From DASSKO01 sp035690425 (GTDB lineage: Bacteria; Actinomycetota; Actinomycetes; Propionibacteriales; Nocardioidaceae): 24,773 nt of DNA. The DNA lies in assembly GCA_035690425.1 (NCBI GenBank), contig DASSKO010000032.1:1-24773 (forward strand), read 5' to 3'. Below, piece after piece: positions 7,047 through 17,770 of this stretch; within the stretch, counting starts at the first letter, position 1; each line of letters opens with the position of its first letter. Both the position numbers and the translations under genes were made by a program. The notes under the pieces are model-generated. The model made no database searches, had not been told where the DNA came from, and saw only the letters and a program-made list of their open reading frames with translations.

Positions 7047-7093
7047 CCCCAAGATGTAGGAGTTACAGCAATGTGGTTTTCCACATCTGGGGC
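7047..7093 (+). promoter_or_regulatory. Tandem NrdR boxes upstream of nrdR-nrdJ
   Basis: Two 16-bp matches to the NrdR-box pattern CwAtATaTwG are present. The first, CCCCAAGATGTAGGAG, has its core CAAGATGTAG at 7050-7059. The second, TTTCCACATCTGGGGC, has its core CCACATCTGG at 7081-7090. The cores are 31 bp apart, about three helical turns, which is the characteristic spacing of NrdR sites. The second box overlaps ATGTGGTTTTCCACAT, a perfect palindrome, and TTTTCCACA, which also fits a DnaA-box consensus. The expected role is repression of nrdR-nrdJ by NrdR when ATP/dATP status signals enough dNTPs. Confidence 0.72.
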
Positions 7094-7216
7094 TTGCTTA
7101 CTCACAGCGTGAGGACGGTTCTCCCCAGGGAGTCCACAGATCCATCCCCAGCCGGCGGGCGCAGAAGCTGTCGGTGGGGTCCGCTAGAACCGATGGTGTG
7201 AAGGAGAGCGATCGAG

Positions 7217-7693
7217 ATGCATTGTCCGTTCTGCCGTCACACCGACACCCGCGTCATCGACAGCCGGGTCGCCGACGACGGGGGAGCGATCCGCCGCCGG
7301 CGCCAGTGTGCGGGGTGCGACCGGCGGTTCTCCACGGTCGAGCAGATGCAGTTGGTCGTGGTGAAGCGCTCCGGTGCGACCGAGCCGTTCGAGCGCGCCA
7401 AGGCGATTGCCGGCGTGCGCAAAGCGTGCAAGGGCCGCCCGGTCGACGACGACGCGCTCGCCCGGCTCGGCCAGCAGGTCGAGGCGACCCTGCGCACGCA
7501 CGGCTGGGCCGAGGTTCCGGCCCACGAGGTGGGCCTGGCGATCCTCGGCCCGCTCCGGGAGCTCGACGAGGTGGCGTATCTGCGGTTCGCCAGCGTCTAC
7601 CGCGCGTTCGACTCCGCCGGCGACTTCGAGACAGAGATCGCGATGCTCCGCGCGGAGCGTGGCGTCGTACCCGCACCAGACAGCGGGACTTAG
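7217..7693 (+). CDS. nrdR: Transcriptional repressor NrdR
   Basis: At 158 residues this matches the family length. A zinc ribbon is formed by C3/C6 (MHCPFC) and C31/C34 (CAGC), with the typical DSRV and RRRRQC segments between. It is followed by RFSTVEQ and an ATP-cone domain (about residues 46-135, including VVKRSGATEPFERAKAIAGV). The family senses ATP/dATP through the cone and represses ribonucleotide reductase genes at paired NrdR boxes. Two such boxes are found 124-170 bp upstream, so autoregulation is likely. AGGAG precedes the ATG at 7217 by 10 nt. The gene is followed by nrdJ after 111 bp; in many actinobacteria lexA precedes nrdR, but here it is an MFS gene. Confidence 0.96.
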   Translation: MHCPFCRHTDTRVIDSRVADDGGAIRRRRQCAGCDRRFSTVEQMQLVVVKRSGATEPFERAKAIAGVRKACKGRPVDDDALARLGQQVEATLRTHGWAEVPAHEVGLAILGPLRELDEVAYLRFASVYRAFDSAGDFETEIAMLRAERGVVPAPDSGT

Positions 7694-7697
7694 ACCG

Positions 7698-7737
7698 CCC
7701 GCCGGGCGCGGGGAGGGGAAGCCCTGCGCCCGGTGGG
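7698..7737 (+). other. Long hairpin between nrdR and nrdJ
   Basis: CCCGCCGGGCGC (7698-7709) pairs with GCGCCCGGTGGG (7726-7737) over 12 bp with one G-U. The 16-nt loop can form an extra AGGG/CCCT stem closed by GAAG. It starts 4 nt after the nrdR stop and ends 67 nt before nrdJ. No T-run follows, so it may be a U-less terminator or attenuator, or an RNA stability element. Confidence 0.65.
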
Positions 7738-7804
7738 CCACCAACATCTGCAGCACAAGACCAGACACGACCGACACAGGCACGACGGACAAGGGAGACG
7801 GGGC

Positions 7805-10630
<2,826 letters not shown>

Positions 10631-10644
10631 CCTTCAGCCCATGA

Positions 10645-10692
10645 TTCGTCTGCGGTCCCTCGGGTCATCGACGCGAGCGGACCGCAGACGAA
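10645..10692. terminator. Strong hairpin after nrdJ, probable terminator
   Basis: TTCGTCTGCGGTCC (10645-10658) and GGACCGCAGACGAA (10679-10692) are perfect 14-bp arms around a 20-nt loop that can add a CTCG/CGAG stem. It begins 14 nt after the nrdJ stop. No T-run follows, as is usual for actinobacterial I-shaped terminators. Confidence 0.75.
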
Positions 10693-10724
10693 ATCGGGCG
10701 TGCCACTGGCTGCGCGGCGGCGGG

Positions 10725-10860
10725 TCAGTCGATGAGCGCGGCTGGGCTGATAGTGACCGGGTACGGCGATCGGGCGGCGTACCCGTGCGAGGCCGAGCCT
10801 GTCGGTGCGTCGCGATAGGTATGGTCGCGTACGGCAAACACGACGGGGTCGAGGACGTGG
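10725..10860 (-). pseudogene. C-terminal remnant of a Uma2-family (DUF820) gene
   Basis: On the minus strand the last 45 or so codons read HVLDP, VVFAVRDHTY, then a diverged stretch and SPYPVTISPAALID before a stop. This parallels the C-terminus of the second Uma2-like frame in this window: VVDP, WELRDNVY, and VPYPVSITPARLLD. The catalytic half of the family (a PD-(D/E)XK fold) is absent, and the remnant is cut off where jetA begins. It can encode no functional enzyme. The order of matching segments and identical end point make the relationship convincing, though identity is moderate. Confidence 0.6.
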
Positions 10861-10863
10861 GCG

Positions 10864-12462
10864 ATGAGCGAGCAGACCGATCGGTTCAGGCCGTTCGCGC
10901 ACCTGCAAGGCGGCAACGTCGCGCTCTACCGCGCCATCATGGCGGTGTTCGTGCGGCAGAAGGTCACCTACGCCATCCACCTCCGCCCGGAGGACGTCTG
11001 TGACGGGCTGCGCCGCGACATCGACGAGGCCACTCGGTCGAAGAACAGCCTGGACGACGTCAACGCTGCCCTCCGTCAGCTCGTCGACTGGGGGAACCTG
11101 CGAGCCGATCCCGACACCAGCCGCGTCACCACGGTTGAGGACTTCCACCGCGCCCGGTTCCTCTACCAGCTCACCCGGGACGGCGAGGCGGTCGAGGTTG
11201 CGCTCGCCGAGTTCGACATCGCGCTCGGCCGGCGCGGCGAGCTGCAGTCGGTGGCGCTGGCCGACATCACCGCCGCCCTGCGGGAGCTGTCGTTGTACGC
11301 CGAGGAGGCCGCCCCCGACCCGGCGAAGGTGCACCTCGCGCTGACCTCGCTCTCCGCCCGCTTCACCGGGCTCGCCGACAACGCTGCCGCCTTCATGGCC
11401 AGTTTGCAGCGCACCATCGACCTGCACGACGTCGAGGTCGACGTGTTCCTGGCCTACAAGGACCGGTTGATCGACTACCTCCAGCGCTTCGTCGAGGACC
11501 TCGTCGTCCGGCGCCCGGAGATTGCCGACCTCATCGACAGCCTGCAGGACGGCATGCCGCAACTGCTCGACGTCGCCGCCGCCCGCGAGGCGTCCGACGT
11601 GGCGCCGGGCGCAGCCGACGACACCGACCACGACGACGAGGGCGAGCGGCTCGCGATCCAACGCGGCAAGGCCGTCGAGTGGCACGCGCGGTGGACCGGC
11701 CTGCAGGCGTGGTTCATCGGCACCGACGACCGTCCCAGCCAGTCCACCCTGTTGTTGCAGCGGGCGCGGTCGGCGATCCCGGCGCTGCTCCGGGTGGTCG
11801 CCGCCCTGCACGACCGCCGTACCCGCCGCAGCGACCGCTCCACCGACTTCAAGACGCTGGCGGTCTGGTTCGCCGAGGCCGAGGACGCCCGCGACTGCCA
11901 CCGCCTGTGGCGCGCGGCGTTCGGGCTGTCGCCGGCGCGGCACCTCACCGTCGACGCGGCCACCCTCGAGCAGTGGCGCGACGACCCGGTCCCCGCGGCC
12001 ACCCCATGGGCCGAGGCGCCGCCGATCGTGGTGAGCCCGACACTGCGACGCACCGGCTCCTTCACGCGCCGCGGGCGTGCTCCGGCGATCGAGGACCGCT
12101 CGGCCGGTCGCTCGGCGCTGCGCCGGTACGCCGACCAGGAGGCCGCCCAGATCCGCGCTGCGAGGCGGCGGCTGGCCACCGGCCGCCCGACCCGGCTCTC
12201 CGAGCTCGGCACACTCGACACCCACGAGTTCGCGCTGTTCCTGAGTGTGCTCGGAGAGGCGCTGGCCGCTCGCCGGCACCGGCACGGCCCGACCAGCACG
12301 GTTTCGGCCGACGGATCGCTGGAGGTGCGGCTGGAGCCGACCGACGACGCGGCGCAGGCGGAGCTGCGCACACCGGACGGCACCTTCCGCGGGCCCGACC
12401 ACCTGCTCACGGTGATCGATCTCGACCCGGCCGCTTCGGACCAGCAGGAGGTCGCCTCGTGA
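10864..12462 (+). CDS. jetA: Wadjet component JetA (DUF2397 / TIGR02677 family)
   Basis: The 532-residue protein begins MSEQTDRFRPFAHLQGGNVA. Family-typical features are the N-terminal winged-helix-like region (FVRQKVTYAIHLRPEDV, about 30-46), LRQLVDWGNL (70-79) and RFLYQLTRDGEAVEVAL (98-114). A helical region with AFMASLQRTIDLHDVEVDVF and YKDRLIDYLQRFV follows. JetA is the kleisin-like subunit that bridges the SMC-like ATPase JetC; Wadjet complexes recognise and cleave closed circular DNA, limiting plasmids (established for type I). The DUF2397/DUF2398/SMC/DUF2399 set is, from memory, type III. It is the first of four genes, and its stop overlaps the jetB GTG by 4 nt. The ribosome site is weak (GAGG about 9 nt upstream). 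Confidence 0.88.
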   Translation: MSEQTDRFRPFAHLQGGNVALYRAIMAVFVRQKVTYAIHLRPEDVCDGLRRDIDEATRSKNSLDDVNAALRQLVDWGNLRADPDTSRVTTVEDFHRARFLYQLTRDGEAVEVALAEFDIALGRRGELQSVALADITAALRELSLYAEEAAPDPAKVHLALTSLSARFTGLADNAAAFMASLQRTIDLHDVEVDVFLAYKDRLIDYLQRFVEDLVVRRPEIADLIDSLQDGMPQLLDVAAAREASDVAPGAADDTDHDDEGERLAIQRGKAVEWHARWTGLQAWFIGTDDRPSQSTLLLQRARSAIPALLRVVAALHDRRTRRSDRSTDFKTLAVWFAEAEDARDCHRLWRAAFGLSPARHLTVDAATLEQWRDDPVPAATPWAEAPPIVVSPTLRRTGSFTRRGRAPAIEDRSAGRSALRRYADQEAAQIRAARRRLATGRPTRLSELGTLDTHEFALFLSVLGEALAARRHRHGPTSTVSADGSLEVRLEPTDDAAQAELRTPDGTFRGPDHLLTVIDLDPAASDQQEVAS

Positions 12463-13700
12463 CGGCCGCAGACACCACCGCACGTGACGCACCCGTCAGG
12501 GGCAGCGCGCAGGCCACCATCGACGCCCTGGACGCCGCGCGCGACGACCAGCGCCGCAGGGCGATGCGGGCACTGCTGGCCAACCCGCTGCTGTCCAGCG
12601 GCCACGACGACTTCGTGCACGTGCGCCGTCACGCCGGCTGGCTGCGCGAGTGGCTCGCGAAGGAGACCGGGTGGGCGCTGCGGGTCGACCCGGAGGTGGC
12701 TCGGGTGGTCAAGATGCCCGCAGACGATGCGGACGGCACCCGGCCGGCGGTGACCAACAAGCAGCCGTTCACCCGGCGTCGCTACGTGCTGCTGTGCCTG
12801 GCGCTGGCCGCCCTGGAGAAGGCCGAGCTGCAGATCTCCCTCGGCAGGCTCGGTGAGGCGGTCATCGACGCCGCCGCCGACCCGGCGCTGGCCGCGACCG
12901 GCTTCCGGTTCGCGCTGGAGAGGCGCGACGAGCGGTCCGACCTGGTCGCCGCTGTGCGACTGCTCATCGACTACGCCGTGCTCAGCCGGGTAGCCGGCGA
13001 CGAGCACGGCTATGTGAGCGGAGCCGGTGACGCGCTCTATGACGTCGACCGGCACGCGTTGGCGGGGGTCCTGGCCACGGCTCGCGGCCCGTCCACCGTG
13101 GATGCCGGCTCCGCTGAGGACCGGCTTGCTGCCATCCGTCCGGAGACTCCGCCGACCGACGAGGGGCGTGTCCGTGCGCTGCGGCACGGCCTGACCCGCC
13201 GGCTGCTCGACGACCCCGTGGTCTACTACGCCGACCTGACCGAGGACGAGCGTGGCTATCTCACCGGGCAGCGATCGGCGCTGATCGGGCGGGTGGAGCG
13301 CGCGACCGGGCTCGTCGCCGAGGTGCGTGCGGAGGGCATCGCGATGGTCGACCCGGCCTCCGATCCGCTCACCGATCTGAAGATGCCCGAGGTCGGCACC
13401 GACGGCCACCTCACCCTGCTGCTGGCGGAGCGGCTCGCAACCAGCATCGGCAGCGCCGTACCCGTGGCCGACCTCGAGCGGCTCACCGCCGAGCTGGCGT
13501 CGCGTCACCGCTCCTGGTGGCGCCGCGACGCTGCGGCCCCAGGCGCTGAGCGGGAGCTTTGCCGGACAGCACTTGACCGCCTCACCGCGCTCGGGCTGTT
13601 GCGTCCGGGCGGTGACCGCGAGGTGGTGCCGCTGCCTGCCGTGGCACGGTTCGCACTCGGCGGGGTCGACCGCGGCACCGCAACGTTGGAGGGCATGTGA
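12459..13700 (+). CDS. jetB: Wadjet component JetB (DUF2398 / TIGR02678 family)
   Basis: The 413-residue protein starts at GTG 12459, which overlaps the jetA stop as GTGA and is preceded by AGGAGG at 7 nt spacing. The frame extends far upstream inside jetA, but only this start fits. Characteristic segments are RRAMRALLANPLLSSGHDDF near the N-terminus, FTRRRYVLLCLALAALEKAE (about 105-124), and MVDPASDPLTDLKMPEVG late in the chain. In Wadjet, JetB is the KITE-type winged-helix subunit that binds the JetA kleisin and works with the JetC motor. Translational coupling to both neighbours indicates fixed stoichiometry. Family assignment rests on recognised motifs and gene order. Confidence 0.87.
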   Translation: MTAADTTARDAPVRGSAQATIDALDAARDDQRRRAMRALLANPLLSSGHDDFVHVRRHAGWLREWLAKETGWALRVDPEVARVVKMPADDADGTRPAVTNKQPFTRRRYVLLCLALAALEKAELQISLGRLGEAVIDAAADPALAATGFRFALERRDERSDLVAAVRLLIDYAVLSRVAGDEHGYVSGAGDALYDVDRHALAGVLATARGPSTVDAGSAEDRLAAIRPETPPTDEGRVRALRHGLTRRLLDDPVVYYADLTEDERGYLTGQRSALIGRVERATGLVAEVRAEGIAMVDPASDPLTDLKMPEVGTDGHLTLLLAERLATSIGSAVPVADLERLTAELASRHRSWWRRDAAAPGAERELCRTALDRLTALGLLRPGGDREVVPLPAVARFALGGVDRGTATLEGM

Positions 13701-16700
13701 GAGCGCCCGACGTCGACCGGCTGCCCCGTCCGCAGCGGGAGCGCTGGCAACCGTTGCGGGCCGGCCTGGTCGACCTGTTCCATTACGACCGCGAGGAGTT
13801 CTGGTTCCGCGACGGTCACCTGCTGCTGCGCGGCAACAACGGCACCGGCAAGTCGAAGGTGCTTGCGCTGATGCTTCCGTTCCTGCTCGACGGCGAGACC
13901 GCGCCGTACCGGGTCGAGCCCGACGGCGACAGCAAGAAGCGGATGGAGTGGAACCTGCTGCTCGGCGGCAGGCACGCCGAGCGAACCGGATACACCTGGC
14001 TTGAGCTCGGCCGGCAGGATGCGGACGGCGACGCGGTCTACGTCACGATCGGGGCGGGCCTGCGGGCCACCAGGGGCAAGGCCGGCGTGCAGACCTGGTT
14101 CTTCGTCACCGACCGGCGGGTGGGCGACGACCTCTTCCTGGTGTCCTCTCACCGCGCGGTCGTGCCTCGGGACCGGCTGCGTGAGGTGCTGGCCGAGCGG
14201 GGCGAGGTCTACGACCGGGCGGCCGACTACCGGCGAGCCGTCGACGAGCGGCTGTTCCACCTGGGCCAGGAGCGTTACGACTCGCTGCTGAGCCTGTTGA
14301 TCCAGCTGCGTCAGCCGCAGCTGTCCAAGCGGCCCGACGAGCGCCGCCTCTCCGACGCGCTCACCGAGGCGCTGGCGCCGCTGGACCAGGCGCTGCTGGC
14401 CGATGTCGCCGAGTCGTTTCGCAGCCTCGACGACGAGCGCTCCGAGCTGGCGGTCTTCACCGAAGCGGGCGAGACCGCAGGTCGGTTCCTCGACGACTAC
14501 CGGCGTTACGCGCAGATCGCGGCGCGCCGCCACGCGGAGGGCCCACGCGAGGCACAGTCGCGCTACGAGGCAACCGGTCGGCTCCTCACCGAGGCCCGAC
14601 GGGCCCGCGACGACGCAGCGCAGGAGATCTCCGCGCTGAAGTCGGCGCAGGCGCAGACGGTCGACCAGCTCTCCGTGGCTCGCGCCGAGAAGGAGGCGCT
14701 CGCCGACAGCGACCTGATGCGCGACGCACGGCAGCTGCAGCGGCTCGCCGATGACGCTCGCCAGCTCGAGCAGCTGGCCGAACGGTCCGCACGGGAGGCC
14801 GAGCACGCCCGGACCACCCTCGAGCGTCAGCAGCAGCGGGCCGAGGAGGCCACCCGCCGGCTCGACGACGCCGAGAGGGCAGAGACCGAGCAGCGGGATG
14901 CCGTTGTCGAGGCGGCGGGTCAGGCGACCGTGGGGGCCCTCGACCCGGCCGTCGACGATGCGCCACGCCGAGCACGCCACGAGGCCGGGCGCCGGGGCGA
15001 CGCCGTGGCGACCGTGCAGCGGTTGGTCGACGACGAAGCCGTCGTCATGGGCCGGCACGCAGATGCCCGACGCCGGCATGCCGACGCCGAGCAGCAGGCC
15101 GAGCGGGCACGCGCCAACCTGGAGTCGAGCCGGACCGCGCGCTCCGAGGCGGCCGACGCGTTCACCGCCGCGGCCGAGTCGGCCCTGTCCGGCGCGGCGC
15201 AGGCGGCAGTGCCCGATGCCGCCGCCGTGGTGGACGCGGTGCGCACCTGGGCGGACACCCTCGACGAGGCCGACCCTGCCCGCACGGCGCTGGGTGCGGC
15301 CGCCGACGCCGCACGCGAGCGGTTGGCGGCCGAGCGTCACCGGCTGACGGCGACAAGGGAGGGGCTGCTCGAGCAGCGGCAGACGCTGGAGCAGGAGCGA
15401 CGCTCGCTCGAAGCGGGCGAGGCGCGCCGACCCCCGGTGCCGCACACGCGGGACGAGCGGGCGCGCGCCGACCGCGACGGAGCGCCGCTGTGGCGGGTCG
15501 TCGACTTCGTGGACGACCTTCCCGACGCCGACCGCGCCGGGATCGAGGCCGCGCTTGAGGCGTCCGGCGTGCTCGACGGCTGGGTGACCCCCGACGGGAC
15601 GCTGGTCGACGCCGACGACACCATGCTGGTGGCCGACCAGACGGCGTCGGAGCCGTTGAGCCGGCTGCTGCGCCCCGCGGTCGACCACGATGACGCGCAC
15701 GCCCGCACCGTCTCCGAGCAGGCGATCCGGGCGGTGCTCGCCGGCATCGGTGTCGGGCCCGCCGGCGGGCCGACAAGCTGGGTGGACACCACGGGTGACT
15801 GGCAGCTCGGCGTGCTTCGCGGCCGTTGGCGCAAGCCGAGCGCCGAGTACGTCGGAGCCGGCGCCCGCGAGCAGGCCCGCCGCCGGCGGTTGGCCGAGAT
15901 CACCGACCGAGTCGCCGAGCTGGACGAGACCGTCGCGGTCATCGACTCAGACATCCAAGCCGTCGACCGCCATCGCGCCCAGGTGGCCGAGGAGCTGGCG
16001 GCGTACCCGTCCGACCAGCGGCTGCGTGACGCACACGCCGAAGTGCTCGCGGCGGTGCGGACGCTGCACGAGCGCGTCGAGGCGGTGGAGACCTTCGAGA
16101 CCGAGGTGCGACGGCGACGGTCCGAAGTGACCCAGGCCCGGCAGGCTGTCGAGGAGGCTGCGTCCGACCTCCGGCTGCCGGCCGACGCCGACGGGCTGAG
16201 CCGGGTACGGCGCGCGTTGACCACCCTCGAGGCGTTCCTGCCCTCCTGGGAGTCGGCGATCAGGAGCCGCCGCCTGGCCGCCGACGACGCCTCCGACGCA
16301 CGAGTGGAGGTCGACGAGGCCGCCGAGGCGCATCGGCGAGCGGACGAAGCAGGCCAACACGACCGGCAGCGGGCGCGCGACAAGCGCGCCGAGCACGACG
16401 CCCTGCACGCGTCGGCGGGAGCCGCTGTCCAGGAGCTGCAACAGCGGCTCGACGCGGTGGCCCGCCGGATCGAGCAGCTGGCCCGCGAGCGTGACCGGCT
16501 GGGACAGCGACTTCAGCAGGAGTCCGGCACGCTGGGCGTGGCGAAGGGGAAGGTGGAGGAGCTCGAGCGGCAGCTCGCCGACCACGACGAGCGGCGTCGC
16601 GCTGCGGTGAGCGGGCTACGCCGGTTCGCGGCCGGTGGCCTGCTCGCGGTCGCGCTGCCTGACCTCGACGTACCCGACCCGGCACAGGAGTGGGCACCCA

Positions 16701-17770
16701 CACCGGCGGTGACGCTGGCTCGGCGCATCGACAACGAGCTGGACGACGTGCACACCGAGGACCGGGCGTGGGACCGGGCCGGTCAGCGGGTGAGTGAGCA
16801 GCTGCAGTCGTTGCAGGACGCGTTGAGCAGGTCCGGTGGCGGTGCGTCCTACCGCGCGAGTGACGAGGGACTGCTCGTCTCCGCGCAGTGGCGCGGCAGC
16901 GAATCGAGCGTGCCCGCCCTGGTCACCGGACTCGCCGACGAGGTCGCCGAGCGGCAGCGACTGCTGTCCGCCCGGGAGCAGGAGATCCTGGAGAACCACC
17001 TCGTCGACCACGTGGCGGCCGAGCTGCAGACCCTCATCGAGGCGGCCGAGCGTCAGGTCGCGGCGATGAACGAGGAGCTGGCCGACCGTCCCACCAGCAC
17101 CGGCATGACGCTGCGACTGGTGTGGCACCCGGCCGCGGACGGGCCGGAAGGGCTCGCCGAGGTCCGCGCACGGTTGCTGCGTCAGGACGCCGCCGCGTGG
17201 TCGCAGCAGGACCGGCAGGCGATCGGACGCTTCCTGCAGGCGCGGATCACCCAGATGCGCCAGCAGGACGAGACCGGCACCTGGCTGGAGCACCTGACAG
17301 CAGCGCTGAACTATCGCACCTGGCACCGGTTCTCCATCGAGAGATATCAGGACGGTCGCTGGCGCCCAGCCACCGGGCCGTCGTCGGCGGGAGAGCGGGC
17401 GCTCGCGGCGACGATCCCGCTGTGCGCGGCCGCGTCGTCGTACTACCGGTCGGCAGGCTCGGCCCATGCGCCGCGGCTGGTGATGCTCGACGAGGCGTTC
17501 GCCGGTGTGGACGACGACTCGCGCGCGAAGTGCCTCGGCCTGCTGGACACATTCGACCTCGACTACGTGCTGACCAGCGAGCGCGAGTGGGGCTGCTACT
17601 CGACCGTGCCGGGGCTGGCGATCGCGCATCTGACGCGCCGCGACGGCATCGATGCGGTGTTGGTGAGCAGCTGGGAGTGGGACGGCACCCGCCGGGAGCG
17701 GGTCGAGCGGACGCTGCCGCCGCTGCATGCCTCGTCCGACGCCCCAGACGAGGTGGACCTGTTCTCGTGA
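13697..17770 (+). CDS. jetC: Wadjet SMC-like ATPase JetC (TIGR02680 family)
   Basis: The 1357-residue protein is the SMC-type motor of the Wadjet complex. Walker A GNNGTGKS is at residues 46-53, preceded by FRDGHLLLR. Two long Glu/Arg/Ala-rich coiled-coil arms (about 290-560 and 730-1100) flank a less helical hinge-like part. SSAGERALAA (about 1230) is the ABC signature and LVMLDEAFAGVDDD (about 1261-1274) the Walker B and D-loop. GTG 13697 overlaps the jetB stop as GTGA and follows GGAGGG closely (3-4 nt, short spacing). SMC-like proteins in this family load on DNA and extrude loops until the plasmid size is sensed, then JetD cuts; this is established for type I Wadjet and inferred here. Confidence 0.95.
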   Translation: MRAPDVDRLPRPQRERWQPLRAGLVDLFHYDREEFWFRDGHLLLRGNNGTGKSKVLALMLPFLLDGETAPYRVEPDGDSKKRMEWNLLLGGRHAERTGYTWLELGRQDADGDAVYVTIGAGLRATRGKAGVQTWFFVTDRRVGDDLFLVSSHRAVVPRDRLREVLAERGEVYDRAADYRRAVDERLFHLGQERYDSLLSLLIQLRQPQLSKRPDERRLSDALTEALAPLDQALLADVAESFRSLDDERSELAVFTEAGETAGRFLDDYRRYAQIAARRHAEGPREAQSRYEATGRLLTEARRARDDAAQEISALKSAQAQTVDQLSVARAEKEALADSDLMRDARQLQRLADDARQLEQLAERSAREAEHARTTLERQQQRAEEATRRLDDAERAETEQRDAVVEAAGQATVGALDPAVDDAPRRARHEAGRRGDAVATVQRLVDDEAVVMGRHADARRRHADAEQQAERARANLESSRTARSEAADAFTAAAESALSGAAQAAVPDAAAVVDAVRTWADTLDEADPARTALGAAADAARERLAAERHRLTATREGLLEQRQTLEQERRSLEAGEARRPPVPHTRDERARADRDGAPLWRVVDFVDDLPDADRAGIEAALEASGVLDGWVTPDGTLVDADDTMLVADQTASEPLSRLLRPAVDHDDAHARTVSEQAIRAVLAGIGVGPAGGPTSWVDTTGDWQLGVLRGRWRKPSAEYVGAGAREQARRRRLAEITDRVAELDETVAVIDSDIQAVDRHRAQVAEELAAYPSDQRLRDAHAEVLAAVRTLHERVEAVETFETEVRRRRSEVTQARQAVEEAASDLRLPADADGLSRVRRALTTLEAFLPSWESAIRSRRLAADDASDARVEVDEAAEAHRRADEAGQHDRQRARDKRAEHDALHASAGAAVQELQQRLDAVARRIEQLARERDRLGQRLQQESGTLGVAKGKVEELERQLADHDERRRAAVSGLRRFAAGGLLAVALPDLDVPDPAQEWAPTPAVTLARRIDNELDDVHTEDRAWDRAGQRVSEQLQSLQDALSRSGGGASYRASDEGLLVSAQWRGSESSVPALVTGLADEVAERQRLLSAREQEILENHLVDHVAAELQTLIEAAERQVAAMNEELADRPTSTGMTLRLVWHPAADGPEGLAEVRARLLRQDAAAWSQQDRQAIGRFLQARITQMRQQDETGTWLEHLTAALNYRTWHRFSIERYQDGRWRPATGPSSAGERALAATIPLCAAASSYYRSAGSAHAPRLVMLDEAFAGVDDDSRAKCLGLLDTFDLDYVLTSEREWGCYSTVPGLAIAHLTRRDGIDAVLVSSWEWDGTRRERVERTLPPLHASSDAPDEVDLFS

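Noticed and set aside
7694..7804. Possible cobalamin riboswitch before nrdJ
   Set aside because: No B12-box (GCCACTG-type) sequence or the expected multi-helix core; the interval is only 111 nt and is explained by one simple hairpin.
13505..15700. 731-residue open frame on the minus strand opposite jetC
   Set aside because: Shadow frame in a GC-rich coiled-coil gene; composition is not protein-like.
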